Assembly (NCBI RefSeq): GCF_009834225.1
Contig: NZ_CP047176.1
Span: forward strand, 1,798,001 to 1,862,000
Direction of reading: 5' to 3'
Source: Rathayibacter sp. VKM Ac-2759
GTDB taxonomy: Bacteria > Actinomycetota > Actinomycetes > Actinomycetales > Microbacteriaceae
Length of the DNA: 64,000 nt
Part shown: positions 1 through 15,125 of the stretch, piece after piece
Position numbering within the stretch: the stretch's first letter is position 1
Layout: the number at the start of each line of letters is the position of its first letter
Notes under the pieces: generated by a model
The model's input: only the letters and a program-made list of their open reading frames with translations
Told to the model about the DNA's origin: nothing
The model's database searches: none
Translations under genes and position numbers: made by a program

Positions 1-38
1 TCCGCGACACCGCGACGGCGCACCTGCACCGGCACTGA
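1..38 (+). CDS. rpe: 3' end of a gene, probably ribulose-phosphate 3-epimerase (partial)
   Basis: Only the last 11 codons are inside the window: the frame starting at base 3 reads RDTATAHLHRH and stops at TGA 36-38. The product cannot be identified from this alone. The assignment rests on context: in related actinobacteria the gene directly before hisE-hisG is rpe, and a short basic, His-rich tail is compatible with it. Confidence 0.35.
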   Translation, partial: RDTATAHLHRH

Positions 39-69
39 CCGTCCGCCCCGGGCCGCCGTCCGCGGCGTA

Positions 70-75
70 TAGACT
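70..75 (+). promoter_or_regulatory. -10 element TAGACT of hisE (leaderless)
   Basis: TAGACT ends 6 nt before the hisE GTG at 82. This leaves no room for a Shine-Dalgarno site, so the transcript probably starts at or next to the start codon. No clear -35 hexamer is visible. Confidence 0.55.
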
Positions 76-81
76 TCCCCG

Positions 82-345
82 GTGAAAACTTTCGACGACC
101 TCTTCGCTGAGCTGGGCGAGAAGGCCGCCGCGCGCCCCGAGGGCTCGGGCACCGTCCGCGAGCTCGACGCCGGAGTGCACTTCATCGGCAAGAAGATCGT
201 CGAGGAGGCCGCCGAGGTCTGGATGGCCGCCGAGTACGAGGGCGACGAGCGCACGGCCGAGGAGATCTCGCAGCTGCTCTACCACCTCCAGGTGCTGATG
301 CTGGCGAAGGGCCTGTCGACCGCCGACGTCTACCGGCATCTGTGA
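82..345 (+). CDS. hisE: Phosphoribosyl-ATP pyrophosphatase
   Basis: An 87-residue protein that hydrolyses phosphoribosyl-ATP to phosphoribosyl-AMP, the second step of histidine synthesis, in the cytoplasm. It is the stand-alone HisE form of the all-alpha NTP pyrophosphohydrolase fold. Visible are the glutamate-rich metal-binding helix [13 protein letters not shown] (about residues 37-49) and the second acidic helix EEISQLLYH (about 60-68). The length is normal for the family. The GTG start is supported by a TAGACT element 6 nt upstream. hisG follows after a gap of 110 bp, and hisF and hisI follow in the same direction. Confidence 0.93.
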   Translation: MKTFDDLFAELGEKAAARPEGSGTVRELDAGVHFIGKKIVEEAAEVWMAAEYEGDERTAEEISQLLYHLQVLMLAKGLSTADVYRHL

Positions 346-455
346 GCCCGCTGCCCGCGGTCCGTCGTCGCTCAGCGCCGTCGCGTCCGCACGCACCGCG
401 CGCCGGACGGCCCGCGCCCACCGATCCACCGTCGAGCTCCCGAGGACCTTCCGCC

Positions 456-1325
456 GTGACCACCACCCCTCCCGCCACGACCGCACTCCTGCGCGTGGCC
501 GTGCCCAACAAGGGCTCCCTCTCCGAGACCGCCGGCCAGATGCTGGCCGAGGCCGGCTACGCCGGTCGCCGCGACCCCAAGGAGCTGCACGTCGTCGACG
601 AGCGCAACGGGGTCGAGTTCTTCTACCTCCGCCCGCGCGACATCGCGACCTACGTCGGCTCCGGTGCCCTCGATGTCGGAGTGACGGGGCGGGATCTTCT
701 CATCGACTCCGGTTCCGAGGCGCGCGAGATCGCGAGCCTGGGCTTCGCGGACTCGACGTTCCGCTTCGCCGGCCCGGCCGGCCGCTACACCGCCCTCGAG
801 GAGATCGACGGCCTCCGCGTCGCGACCAGCTACCCCGGGCTGGTCGGCGGCTTCCTCCGTGAGCACGGCGTCGACGTCACCCTGATCCGCCTCGACGGCG
901 CCGTCGAGTCGGCCATCCAGCTCGGAGTCGCGGATGTGATCGCCGACGTCGTCGAGACGGGCACCACGCTCCGCAAGGCCGGCCTCGAGATCTTCGGCCC
1001 CGTGATCCTCGACTCGACCGCCGTGCTGGTCTCGTCCGCGGGCGAGCCCGCCGGCATCCCCGTGCTGCTGCGCCGCCTCCAGGGCGTGCTGGTCGCCCGC
1101 GAGTACGTGCTGCTCGACTACGACTGCCCCGCCTCGCTGCTCGAGGAGGCGACCGCCATCGCGCCCGGCTTCGAGTCGCCGACCGTGTCGCCGCTGCACG
1201 ACCCCGAGTGGCTCGCCGTGCGGGTCATGGTCACCCGCGCCGACATGAACCAGGTGATGGACCGCCTCTACGACCTGGGCGCGCGCGCGATCCTCGTCAC
1301 GTCGATCCACGCCGCTCGTCTCTAG
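456..1325 (+). CDS. hisG: ATP phosphoribosyltransferase, long form
   Basis: Joins ATP and PRPP in the first committed step of histidine synthesis. The 289-residue product is the long, hexameric HisG type. It has an N-terminal catalytic domain (RVAVPNKGSLSE near residue 13, and the PRPP-site segment DVVETGTTLRKAG near 165) and a C-terminal ACT-like regulatory domain ending in VTSIHAARL, the place where histidine feedback acts in this family. The frame is open upstream to 342, but the GTG at 456 is preferred: it follows a GAGGA-type ribosome site and gives the usual length. hisF starts 9 bp downstream. Confidence 0.93.
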   Translation: MTTTPPATTALLRVAVPNKGSLSETAGQMLAEAGYAGRRDPKELHVVDERNGVEFFYLRPRDIATYVGSGALDVGVTGRDLLIDSGSEAREIASLGFADSTFRFAGPAGRYTALEEIDGLRVATSYPGLVGGFLREHGVDVTLIRLDGAVESAIQLGVADVIADVVETGTTLRKAGLEIFGPVILDSTAVLVSSAGEPAGIPVLLRRLQGVLVAREYVLLDYDCPASLLEEATAIAPGFESPTVSPLHDPEWLAVRVMVTRADMNQVMDRLYDLGARAILVTSIHAARL

Positions 1326-1334
1326 GGAGGCGCC

Positions 1335-2096
1335 GTGAGTCTCGCCGTCCGCGTCATCCCCTGCCTCGACGTCGCCGCCGGGCGCGTCGTCAAGGGCGTC
1401 AACTTCCAGAACCTGCGCGATGCGGGCGACCCCGTCGAGCTCGCGCGCCTCTACTTCGAGCAGGGCGCCGACGAGCTGACGTTCCTCGACGTCACCGCGA
1501 CCGTCGACGACCGCTCCACCACCTACGACGTGGTCCGCGCGACCGCCGAGCAGGTGTTCATCCCGCTCACGGTCGGAGGCGGGGTGCGCGGCGTCGAGGA
1601 CGTCTCCCGCCTGCTCGCCCACGGCGCCGACAAGGTGGGGGTCAACTCGGCCGCGATCGCCCGGCCCGAGCTCGTCGGCGAGATCGCCGACGTCTTCGGT
1701 GCGCAGGTGCTCGTCCTCTCGCTCGACGTCAAGCGGAGCGACGCCACCGCCTCCGGCTTCGTCGTCACCACCCACGGAGGCCGCCGCGAGACCACCCTCG
1801 ACGCCCTGGCCTGGGCGGCCGAGGCGGTCGAGCGCGGCGCGGGCGAGCTGCTGGTCAACTCCATCGACGCCGACGGCACCAAGCAGGGCTTCGACCTCGA
1901 GCTGATCGCCGCCATGCGCGAGCTCAGCTCCGTCCCCGTCATCGCCTCCGGGGGAGCCGGCGCCGTGGAGCACTTCGCCCCCGCGATCGAGGCCGGCGCC
2001 GACGCGGTCCTGGCCGCCTCCGTCTTCCACAATCGCGAGCTGACGATCGGCGACGTCAAGCGCGCCCTCGGCGACTCCGGGATCGAGATCCGATGA
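1335..2096 (+). CDS. hisF: Imidazole glycerol phosphate synthase, cyclase subunit
   Basis: With HisH it converts PRFAR and glutamine-derived ammonia into imidazole glycerol phosphate and AICAR. The 253-residue (beta-alpha)8 barrel shows the catalytic Asp context [14 protein letters not shown] near the N-terminus and the second catalytic Asp in [13 protein letters not shown] (about residues 175-187). The phosphate-binding glycine loops VGGGVRG and ASGGAG are present. The GTG start follows AGGGAGGC. Its stop overlaps the hisI start (ATGA), suggesting translational coupling. The partner hisH and hisA/priA are not in this window. Confidence 0.96.
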   Translation: MSLAVRVIPCLDVAAGRVVKGVNFQNLRDAGDPVELARLYFEQGADELTFLDVTATVDDRSTTYDVVRATAEQVFIPLTVGGGVRGVEDVSRLLAHGADKVGVNSAAIARPELVGEIADVFGAQVLVLSLDVKRSDATASGFVVTTHGGRRETTLDALAWAAEAVERGAGELLVNSIDADGTKQGFDLELIAAMRELSSVPVIASGGAGAVEHFAPAIEAGADAVLAASVFHNRELTIGDVKRALGDSGIEIR

Positions 2097-2464
2097 CGAA
2101 CCCCTCCGACCTCACCGCCGTGCTCGACCGCGCCGCCTTCGACGCGAACGGGCTGCTGCCGGCGATCATCCAGCAGCACGACAGCCGCGAGGTCCTGATG
2201 ATGGGCTGGATGGACCGCGAGGCCCTCCGCCGCACGCTCACCGAGGGCCGGGTGACCTTCTGGTCGCGCTCGCGTCAGGAGTACTGGCGCAAGGGCGACA
2301 CCTCGGGGCACGCCCAGTACGTGCGCGGGGCCGCGCTCGACTGCGACGCCGACACCCTCCTGGTGCAGGTCGAGCAGGTCGGGGCCGCCTGCCACACGGG
2401 CGCGCACGCCTGCTTCGACGTGGACCCGCTCGACCCGGTCGCCGACCTCGAACCGGGGGAGTGA
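2093..2464 (+). CDS. hisI: Phosphoribosyl-AMP cyclohydrolase
   Basis: Opens the adenine ring of phosphoribosyl-AMP, the third step of histidine synthesis. The 123-residue protein carries the zinc and magnesium motifs of the family: [16 protein letters not shown] (about 57-72), the acidic DCDADTLL and the cysteine motif CHTGAHACF (about 103-111). It is monofunctional and not fused to HisE, as is usual in actinobacteria. It overlaps hisF by 4 bp. The next gene is the Trp-associated membrane protein; trpE, commonly found here, is missing. Confidence 0.95.
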   Translation: MTNPSDLTAVLDRAAFDANGLLPAIIQQHDSREVLMMGWMDREALRRTLTEGRVTFWSRSRQEYWRKGDTSGHAQYVRGAALDCDADTLLVQVEQVGAACHTGAHACFDVDPLDPVADLEPGE

Positions 2465-2468
2465 GACC

Positions 2469-3098
2469 GTGACCGGCCGGCGCCTGAAGTCCGCGGTGAT
2501 CCTCGGGATCGTCCTGCTCGCGGCGCTCGAGCTCACCTCCTCCACGCAGACCTGGTTCACGCTCGGCCTCACCGCCACGGAGGGCGACGGCGCGTCCCTC
2601 GACGTGGTCGGCACGGTCGCCGCTCCGGCGCTCTCGGCGCTGGCCCTGGCGGGCCTCGCCCTCGCGGCCGCCCTCGCCATCGCCGGCCCCGCCTTCCGGG
2701 TCGTCCTCGGCGTCCTGCAGGTGGTCCTCGGCGGCTCCGTCGTCCTCGCCGCGTCGACCGCGCTCGGAGATCCGGTGCGGGCGGGCTCCTCGCTCGTCAC
2801 GAACGCCACCGCGATCGCGGGCCAGGAGTCGGTCGCCGCCCTCGTCGACTCGTCCTCCTCGACCGCCTGGCCGTTCGTCGCGCTCGTGTCCGGAGTGGTG
2901 ACCGCCGTCCTCGGTGCCGCGGTCGTCGCGACCGTCCGCCGCTGGCCCGACGCGGAGAAGAAGCGCGTCTCCCGCTTCGAGCCGGCCGACGGCTACGGGC
3001 ACGGCGCGTCGACCGTCGAGACCGAGGAGGGCACCATCGATCCCGTCGTCTCGTGGGACGAGCTCTCGCGCGGCGACGACCCCACCTCCTCCCGCTGA
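2469..3098 (+). CDS. Trp biosynthesis-associated membrane protein
   Basis: A 209-residue protein with about four hydrophobic segments (roughly residues 8-25, 47-70, 76-97 and 135-160) and a hydrophilic, acidic C-terminal tail. The N-terminal part SAVILGIVLLAALELTSSTQTWF matches the actinobacterial family found between trpE and trpC (Trp_oprn_chp). The function is unknown; transport or membrane organisation of tryptophan synthesis has been assumed only from context. The GTG start lies 4 bp after hisI, so it is probably cotranscribed with the his genes. Confidence 0.8.
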   Translation: MTGRRLKSAVILGIVLLAALELTSSTQTWFTLGLTATEGDGASLDVVGTVAAPALSALALAGLALAAALAIAGPAFRVVLGVLQVVLGGSVVLAASTALGDPVRAGSSLVTNATAIAGQESVAALVDSSSSTAWPFVALVSGVVTAVLGAAVVATVRRWPDAEKKRVSRFEPADGYGHGASTVETEEGTIDPVVSWDELSRGDDPTSSR

Positions 3099-3125
3099 GG
3101 CGCGGGCCGCTCGGGCGCCGCACGC

Positions 3126-3131
3126 TAGACT
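3126..3131 (+). promoter_or_regulatory. -10 element TAGACT upstream of the trp cluster
   Basis: TAGACT lies 34 nt before the ATG at 3166 and just after the membrane-protein gene. It could start a separate trpCBA transcript with a short leader. No leader peptide rich in Trp codons was seen in it. Confidence 0.45.
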
Positions 3132-3165
3132 GCTGGGGTCCCGATGCACGTCCAGGAGGAGACCC

Positions 3166-3399
3166 ATGAGCACCGAGCACGACGACGACAACCACGGCCA
3201 CTCGCCCGCAGCGTGGACGGCCATCGTCATCATGCTGCTGGGATTCACGGTCGGCACGGTCGCGTTCTTCTTCGACCAGGCGCTCGTGGTCTGGCTCTCG
3301 GCCGGCCTCGTCGTGGTGGGCCTGCTCGTCGGCATCGTGATGGCCCGGATGGGCTACGGAGTCGACGGCGCCAAGGCCAACCCGAAGGCGCGCGCGTAG
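3166..3399 (+). CDS. Small HGxxPAAW-type membrane protein
   Basis: A 77-residue protein with the N-terminal signature HGHSPAAW (about residues 11-18), then two membrane helices (about 19-38 and 43-64) and a short basic tail. The family is specific to actinobacteria and usually sits before trpC; its function is unknown. The ATG at 3166 follows an AGGAGGAGA ribosome site at the right distance. A longer overlapping reading frame from 3144 in another phase has no family resemblance. trpC starts 1 bp after the stop codon, so the two are probably translated together. Confidence 0.8.
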   Translation: MSTEHDDDNHGHSPAAWTAIVIMLLGFTVGTVAFFFDQALVVWLSAGLVVVGLLVGIVMARMGYGVDGAKANPKARA

Positions 3400-3400
3400 A

Positions 3401-4174
3401 GTGCTCACCGATCTGACCTCCGGCGCCCTGGCCGACGCGGCCCGTCGCCGCGAGAGCGTGCCCCTCGAGGTCCTCGAGCGTCTCGCCGCCGATCGCGCCC
3501 CGGCACTCGACGCCCTCGCCGCTCTCGCTCCTGCGGAGCGCGTGCGCATCATCGCCGAGGTGAAGCGCTCGAGCCCCTCGCGCGGCGCCCTCGCCGAGAT
3601 CCCCGATCCGGCGGAGCTGGCCTCGAAGTACGAGCTCGGCGGCGCGAGCGCCATCAGCGTCCTCACCGAGGAGCGCCGGTTCAAGGGCTCGCTGGCCGAC
3701 CTCGAGGCGGTGCGCGAGCGCGTCGCGATCCCCGTGCTGCGCAAGGACTTCATCGCCGAGCCGTACCAGGTGCTCGAGGCGCGCGCCGCTGGCGCCGATC
3801 TCGTGCTCCTGATCGTGGCCGCGCTCGAGCAGAGCGTCCTGGCCGAGCTGCACGAGCTGGTCCTCCAGCTCGGCATGACGCCGCTGGTCGAGACGCACTC
3901 GGCCGACGAGCTCTCCCGAGCGGCCGACATCGGGGCCCGCCTCATCGGCGTCAACGCCCGCGACCTCTCGACCTTCGAGCTCGACCGCGACCTCTTCGGC
4001 CGTCTCTCCGAGAGCTTCCCGTCCGACGCGGTGAAGGTCGCCGAATCGGCGGTCCTCTCGGCCGACGACGTCGCTCACTACCGCCGCTCCGGCGCCGACG
4101 TCGTCCTCGTGGGCGAAGCGCTCGTCACCGGCGGCGACCCCGTCTCCACCCTCGCCGGCTTCCTGGCGCACTGA
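3401..4174 (+). CDS. trpC: Indole-3-glycerol phosphate synthase
   Basis: Closes the indole ring: CdRP to indole-3-glycerol phosphate, with loss of CO2 and water. The 257-residue monofunctional barrel shows the family motifs IIAEVKRSSPSRG (about residues 48-60), the catalytic lysine in VLRKDFI, the glutamate/asparagine segment LIGVNARDLSTF and the phosphate loop VAESAVLSADD. It is not fused to TrpF; actinobacteria usually use PriA for that step. The GTG start lies 1 bp past the upstream gene. Confidence 0.95.
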   Translation: MLTDLTSGALADAARRRESVPLEVLERLAADRAPALDALAALAPAERVRIIAEVKRSSPSRGALAEIPDPAELASKYELGGASAISVLTEERRFKGSLADLEAVRERVAIPVLRKDFIAEPYQVLEARAAGADLVLLIVAALEQSVLAELHELVLQLGMTPLVETHSADELSRAADIGARLIGVNARDLSTFELDRDLFGRLSESFPSDAVKVAESAVLSADDVAHYRRSGADVVLVGEALVTGGDPVSTLAGFLAH

Positions 4175-4189
4175 ACACTGTCTGGCGGT

Positions 4190-5407
4190 ATGACCATGGC
4201 TCTCCGAGATGAACTCGGTCCCTACTTCGGCGACTTCGGCGGGCGCTACGTCCCCGAGTCGCTCGTGGAGGCGCTCGACGAGCTGAGCGCCGAGTACGAG
4301 CGCACCAAGGTCGACCCCGCGTTCCAGGCCGAGCTGATGGAGCTGCACCGCAGCTACACCGGCCGGCCCTCGATCATCACCGAGGTGCCTCGCTTCGCCG
4401 AGCACGCCGGCGGCGCGCGGATCATCCTCAAGCGCGAGGACCTCAACCACACCGGCTCGCACAAGATCAACAACGTGCTGGGCCAGGCCCTGCTGACCAA
4501 GCGCATCGGCAAGACCCGCGTGATCGCCGAGACGGGCGCCGGCCAGCACGGCGTCGCCACGGCCACCGCTGCGGCGCTCTTCGGGCTCGACTGCGTGGTC
4601 TACATGGGCGAGGTCGACACCGAGCGCCAGGCGCTCAACGTCGCCCGGATGCGCCTGCTCGGCGCCGAGGTCGTCTCGGTCACGACCGGCTCGCGCACCC
4701 TCAAGGACGCGATCAACGACGCGATGCGCGACTGGGTCACGAACGTCGAGACCACCAACTACATCTTCGGCACGGTCGCGGGCCCGCACCCGTTCCCGGC
4801 GCTCGTGCGCGACTTCCAGAAGATCATCGGCGAGGAGGCGCGCGAGCAGGTCCTCGAGCTCACCGGCTCCCTGCCCACCGCGGTCACCGCCTGCGTCGGC
4901 GGCGGCTCGAACGCGATGGGCATCTTCCACGCCTTCCTCGACGACCCCGAGGTGCGCCTCGTCGGCTTCGAGGCGGGCGGCGACGGGATCGACACCCCGC
5001 GCCACGCCGCGACCATCAGCAAGGGCCGCCCCGGCGTCCTGCACGGTGCGCGCACGTACCTCCTCCAGGACGAGGACGGGCAGACCACCGAGTCGCACTC
5101 GATCTCGGCGGGTCTCGACTACCCGGGCGTCGGCCCCGAGCACTCCTGGCTCGCCAGCATCGGCCGCGCCGACTACCGCGCCGTCACCGACTCCGCGGCC
5201 ATGGACGCCCTGATGCTGCTCAGCCGCACCGAGGGCATCATCCCCGCCATCGAGTCGGCGCACGCCCTGGCCGGCACGCTCGAGCTCGGACGCGAGCTGG
5301 GTCCGGAGGCGACCATCCTCGTCAACCTGAGCGGTCGCGGCGACAAGGACATGACCACCGCCGCCCACTACTTCGGTCTGATGGACCAGGGCGCGGTGCA
5401 GTCGTGA
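4190..5407 (+). CDS. trpB: Tryptophan synthase beta chain
   Basis: PLP enzyme that condenses indole with serine to give tryptophan. The 405-residue length is typical. PLP lysine K92 lies in [10 protein letters not shown], and the phosphate-binding glycine loop is [10 protein letters not shown] (about residues 237-246). The N-terminal [17 protein letters not shown] is characteristic of the TrpB1 type that works with TrpA. The start could be 4190 or the second ATG at 4196; neither has a strong ribosome site. The stop overlaps the trpA start by 4 bp. Confidence 0.96.
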   Translation: MTMALRDELGPYFGDFGGRYVPESLVEALDELSAEYERTKVDPAFQAELMELHRSYTGRPSIITEVPRFAEHAGGARIILKREDLNHTGSHKINNVLGQALLTKRIGKTRVIAETGAGQHGVATATAAALFGLDCVVYMGEVDTERQALNVARMRLLGAEVVSVTTGSRTLKDAINDAMRDWVTNVETTNYIFGTVAGPHPFPALVRDFQKIIGEEAREQVLELTGSLPTAVTACVGGGSNAMGIFHAFLDDPEVRLVGFEAGGDGIDTPRHAATISKGRPGVLHGARTYLLQDEDGQTTESHSISAGLDYPGVGPEHSWLASIGRADYRAVTDSAAMDALMLLSRTEGIIPAIESAHALAGTLELGRELGPEATILVNLSGRGDKDMTTAAHYFGLMDQGAVQS

Positions 5408-6210
5408 GCGGCATCGGGCCGAGCGTCGCCGAGACCGTCCGGCGTCGCAACGAGGAGGCGGCGGGCGCGCTGATCGGCTACCTCCCCGTCGGCTTCCCCG
5501 ACCTCGCGACGAGCATCGACGCGGCGGTCGCCCTCGCCGAGAATGGCGTCGACGCGATCGAGCTGGGCCTGCCCTACTCCGATCCCGTGATGGACGGCCC
5601 CGTGATCCAGGAGGCGACCCAGGCCGCGATCGCGGGCGGATTCCGCCTCCGCCACGGCTTCGAGGCCGTGCGCGAGATCCGCGCCCGGGTCGACGTGCCC
5701 GTGCTGGTGATGACCTACTACAACCCCGTGCTGCAGTACGGCATCGAACGCTTCGCCACCGATCTCGCGGAGGCGGGCGGCTCGGGCCTGATCACGCCCG
5801 ACCTCATCCCAGACGAGGGAGCGGAGTGGATCGCCGTGTCCGAGCGCCTCGGCCTCGACCGGGTGTTCCTCGCGGCGCCCTCCTCCACCGACGAGCGCCT
5901 GCGCCAGACCGTGGAGCAGAGCCGGGGCTTCGTCTACGCCGTCTCGACGATGGGCATCACGGGTGCCCGCGCCGACGTCGACCGTGCCGCCCGGACGCTC
6001 GTCGACCGCCTGCGCGCGGCCGGCTCCGAGAGCGCCTGCGTCGGCGTCGGAGTCTCGACCGGAGCGCAGGTCGCCGAGATCCTCGCCTACGCCGACGGCG
6101 CCATCGTCGGCTCCGCGCTCGTGCGCGCGCTCGCCTCCGGGGGAGTGGCGGCGGTCGCCGAGACCGCGCGCGGCCTCGCCGAGGGCACGCGCGCCACCTC
6201 CGCTCGCTGA
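5404..6210 (+). CDS. trpA: Tryptophan synthase alpha chain
   Basis: Cleaves indole-3-glycerol phosphate and passes indole through the tunnel to TrpB. The 268-residue barrel has both catalytic acids in place: E53 in [11 protein letters not shown] and D64 in MDGPVIQ. The phosphate loops [10 protein letters not shown] and [10 protein letters not shown] are present. The GTG start overlaps the trpB stop (GTGA), typical of coupled translation of a 1:1 complex. Confidence 0.96.
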   Translation: MSGIGPSVAETVRRRNEEAAGALIGYLPVGFPDLATSIDAAVALAENGVDAIELGLPYSDPVMDGPVIQEATQAAIAGGFRLRHGFEAVREIRARVDVPVLVMTYYNPVLQYGIERFATDLAEAGGSGLITPDLIPDEGAEWIAVSERLGLDRVFLAAPSSTDERLRQTVEQSRGFVYAVSTMGITGARADVDRAARTLVDRLRAAGSESACVGVGVSTGAQVAEILAYADGAIVGSALVRALASGGVAAVAETARGLAEGTRATSAR

Positions 6211-6221
6211 CGAGCTCCCAC

Positions 6222-6227
6222 TACACT
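6222..6227 (+). promoter_or_regulatory. -10 element TACACT upstream of lgt
   Basis: TACACT just after trpA fits a TANNNT -10 element and would give lgt its own transcript with a leader of about 60 nt. Confidence 0.4.
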
Positions 6228-6295
6228 CGGGATGCCCACCGGGCGCGATGTCGTCGCGCCCGTGGGAATCCCTCCTTCGAAAGGTCGACCCGACG

Positions 6296-7267
6296 GTGTC
6301 CCTCCCGCTGAGCATCCCCAGCCCGCCCGAGGCGTGGAGACAGTACGACTTCTCCATCGCGAACTTCACGTTCTCGATCCACGCCTACGCGCTGTGCATC
6401 CTCGCGGGCATCGTCGTCGCCACGATCATGACCAACCGGCGCCTCGTGCGCCGCGGCGCCGAGCCGTGGGTCGTGCTCGACATCATCATCTGGGCCGTGC
6501 CGCTCGGCATCGTCGGCGCGCGGATCTTCCACGTGCTGACCCACCCCGGCGACTACTTCTACGCGGGCGCCGACCCGTGGGAGGTCATCCGGATCTGGAA
6601 CGGCGGCAACGCGATCTTCGGCGGCCTGATCGGCGGCGCGGTCGGCGCCTGGATCGGCTGCCGCTGGACCGGTGTCCGCTTCTGGACCTTCGCCGACGCC
6701 CTCGCGCCCGGAATGCTCGCCGCGCAGGCCCTCGGCCGCCTCGGCAACTGGTTCAACGCCGAGCTGTTCGGCCTCCCGACGACGCTGCCCTGGGGCCTGC
6801 AGATCTCCTCCGACAACCCCGCCTTCCCGAAGGGGCTGCCCGAGGGCACGCTGTTCCACCCGACGTTCCTCTACGAGATCCTCTGGAACGTCGTCGGCAT
6901 CGCCGTCATCCTGCTCCTCGAGCGCCGCCTCAAGCTGCAGTGGGGCACCGTCTTCGGTGCGTACCTCGTCTGGTACGGCATCGGCCGCGTCTGGTTCGAG
7001 TCGATCCGCATCGACCCGAGCGAGGTCTTCTGGGGCATCCGCACCAACGTCTGGGCCGCGCTGATCGCCGCCGTGATCGGCCTCGTCCTCATCGTGATCC
7101 AGCACCGCGAGCACACCGGCGCAGAGCCCTCCGCGTACCGCCGCGGTCGCGAGTGGACGCCCGCCCCGGCTGCGGTAGAATTCGAGGACGTCGACTCCGA
7201 TCCGACGCAACCCTCCACTGCTGACTCCGGCGACGACGCCGAGAAGACGACGGTCTCCCGCACCTGA
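6296..7267 (+). CDS. lgt: Prolipoprotein diacylglyceryl transferase
   Basis: Transfers diacylglycerol from phosphatidylglycerol to the lipobox cysteine of prolipoproteins in the cytoplasmic membrane. The 323-residue product has about seven membrane helices, the segment IWNGGNAIFGGLIGG (about residues 100-114) and the Lgt signature GRLGNWFNAELFG (147-159). The charged C-terminal tail (about 280-323) is an actinobacterial feature. The frame is open further upstream, but GTG 6296, preceded by GAAAGG, gives the normal N-terminus. It follows trpA, as in many actinobacteria. Confidence 0.93.
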   Translation: MSLPLSIPSPPEAWRQYDFSIANFTFSIHAYALCILAGIVVATIMTNRRLVRRGAEPWVVLDIIIWAVPLGIVGARIFHVLTHPGDYFYAGADPWEVIRIWNGGNAIFGGLIGGAVGAWIGCRWTGVRFWTFADALAPGMLAAQALGRLGNWFNAELFGLPTTLPWGLQISSDNPAFPKGLPEGTLFHPTFLYEILWNVVGIAVILLLERRLKLQWGTVFGAYLVWYGIGRVWFESIRIDPSEVFWGIRTNVWAALIAAVIGLVLIVIQHREHTGAEPSAYRRGREWTPAPAAVEFEDVDSDPTQPSTADSGDDAEKTTVSRT

Positions 7268-7308
7268 CGGAGGCCACGGGGCCACCCGTGACCACCCGAC
7301 CGATGCCC

Positions 7309-7391
7309 GATGATCGCTCGATCATCCCGCGGGGCCGATGCCACAAGCGCTGCCCCGGGCCCGATCGATCAGGTGCTCGAATCGATCGGGC
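7309..7391 (+). promoter_or_regulatory. Palindrome pair upstream of gltB
   Basis: Two perfect inverted repeats lie in the 261-bp gap before gltB. One has 8-bp arms (GATGATCG / CGATCATC) at 7309-7316 and 7319-7326. The other has 11-bp arms (GCCCGATCGAT / ATCGATCGGGC) at 7359-7369 and 7381-7391. A weaker GATC-centred palindrome lies near 7447-7461. They could be an operator or an RNA hairpin; no TANNNT promoter was recognised in the gap. Confidence 0.5.
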
Positions 7392-7528
7392 GCTCGACCC
7401 CCTCCAGACGTGACATCCACCTCCGTCACCTCGCAGACACGGCCCTCCCGATCGGGGAGCCGCTCCTCCATCACCACCGCGGGCCAGCGACGTCCCGATC
7501 CGCCACAACACTCGTGAGGACGGTTCCC

Positions 7529-13574
<6,046 letters not shown>

Positions 13575-13671
13575 TCGCGGGGACGCGATAGTCTCTGCCC
13601 GCCAGCAAACCCAGCTCACCCTCCCCGCTAACGACGCGCCTCCGGGCGCAGAACAACGGAGCACCCCCTCA

Positions 13672-15117
13672 ATGAGACGAGCGAAAATCGTCGCCACCCT
13701 CGGCCCGGCAACGTCGTCGTACGAGACCATTCGTGCGATCATCGACGCCGGCGTGGACGTGGCCCGCATGAACCTCAGCCACGGCAGCTACGACGTGCAC
13801 GAGGCCGTCTACCGCACGGTCCGCCAGGCGGCGGACGACGCCGGCCGCGCCGTCGCGATCCTCGTCGACCTCCAGGGTCCGAAGATCCGCCTGGGCAAGT
13901 TCGAGGGCGGCCCGTACGCGCTCGCCGAGGGCGACGTCTTCACCATCACCACCGAGGACGTCCTCGGCACCAAGGAGCTCTCGGGCACCACGTTCAAGGG
14001 CCTGCCCGACGACGTGAACCCGGGCGACATGCTGCTCATCGACGACGGCAAGGTCGCGGTGCGCGTCACCGCCGTCGACGGCCCCCGCGTCATCACCGAG
14101 TGCGTGGTCCCCGGCAACATCTCCAACAACAAGGGCATCAACCTGCCCGGCGTCGCGGTCAACGTCCCCGCCCTCTCGCAGAAGGACGAGGACGACCTGC
14201 GCTGGGGCATCCGCCTCGGCGCCGACATCATCGCGCTGTCGTTCGTGCGCAACGCGAGCGACATCGTCCGCGTGCACGAGATCATGGCGGAGGAGGGTCG
14301 CAAGGCCCCCGTCATCGCCAAGATCGAGAAGCCGCAGGCGGTCGACAACCTGCAGGAGATCATCGACGTCTTCGACGGCATCATGGTCGCCCGTGGCGAC
14401 CTCGGCGTCGAGCTGCCCCTCGAGGCCGTGCCGATCGTGCAGAAGCGCGCCGTCGAGCTCGCCCGCCGGTGGGCGAAGCCCGTCATCGTGGCGACGCAGA
14501 TGCTCGAGTCGATGATCGAGAGCCCGCGCCCCACCCGCGCGGAGGCCTCCGACGTCGCGAACGCGATCCTCGACGGAGCCGACGCGGTCATGCTCTCGGG
14601 CGAGACGAGCGTCGGCGCCTGGCCGGTCGTCACCGTCCAGACGATGGCCCGCATCGTCGAGTCGACCGAGGAGCACGGCCTCGAGCGGATCCCCCCGCTC
14701 GGCAGCAAGCCGCGCACCCAGGGCGGATCGGTCACCCTGGCCGCCGCCGAGGTCGCCGAGTTCGTCGAGGCCAAGTTCCTCTGCGTCTTCACCGAGTCGG
14801 GCGACTCCGTCCGCCGCATGACGCGCCTGCGCCACGGCATCCCGATCATCGGATTCACGCCCGAGGCCGCCGTCCGCCGCCGCATGGCGCTGAACTGGGG
14901 CGTCCAGTCCTTCGTGACGCCCCGCGTGAACCACACCGACGCGATGTTCGCGCAGGTCGACGAGGTCCTCCTCCGCGAGGGCCTCGCCGAACCCGGCGAG
15001 ACCGTCGTCGTCGTCTCCGGATCCCCTCCCGGACGCGCCGGCACCACGAACGACATGCGCGTGCACGTCGTCGGCTCGTTCAGCTCGGACAAGCCCGTGG
15101 AGAACTGGGACCACTGA
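13672..15117 (+). CDS. pyk: Pyruvate kinase
   Basis: Last step of glycolysis: phosphoenolpyruvate plus ADP gives pyruvate plus ATP. The 481-residue protein has the N-terminal RRAKIVATLGPA, the K+/substrate segment MNLSHG (about 36-41), the catalytic lysine signature VIAKIEKPQAVDN, the Mg-site MVARGDLGVELP and a full C-terminal allosteric domain. A TAGTCT -10-like element lies near 13589. A strong intrinsic terminator follows 8 bp after the stop. The position between gltBD and the repeat island is the end of the his-trp-lgt-glt block. Confidence 0.96.
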   Translation: MRRAKIVATLGPATSSYETIRAIIDAGVDVARMNLSHGSYDVHEAVYRTVRQAADDAGRAVAILVDLQGPKIRLGKFEGGPYALAEGDVFTITTEDVLGTKELSGTTFKGLPDDVNPGDMLLIDDGKVAVRVTAVDGPRVITECVVPGNISNNKGINLPGVAVNVPALSQKDEDDLRWGIRLGADIIALSFVRNASDIVRVHEIMAEEGRKAPVIAKIEKPQAVDNLQEIIDVFDGIMVARGDLGVELPLEAVPIVQKRAVELARRWAKPVIVATQMLESMIESPRPTRAEASDVANAILDGADAVMLSGETSVGAWPVVTVQTMARIVESTEEHGLERIPPLGSKPRTQGGSVTLAAAEVAEFVEAKFLCVFTESGDSVRRMTRLRHGIPIIGFTPEAAVRRRMALNWGVQSFVTPRVNHTDAMFAQVDEVLLREGLAEPGETVVVVSGSPPGRAGTTNDMRVHVVGSFSSDKPVENWDH

Positions 15118-15125
15118 GCTGGTTG

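Noticed and set aside
342..455. N-terminal extension of hisG from 342
   Set aside because: The 38 extra residues are Pro/Arg/Ser-rich without family similarity and overlap the hisE stop; GTG 456 has a ribosome site and gives the normal long-form length.
3100..3165. Trp attenuator or T-box before trpC
   Set aside because: No run of Trp codons, no leader peptide and no T-box motif were found in the short gap.
3144..3416. 90-codon frame overlapping the small HGxxPAAW gene
   Set aside because: It is in another phase over a recognised family member and has a His/Arg-rich composition typical of a shadow frame.
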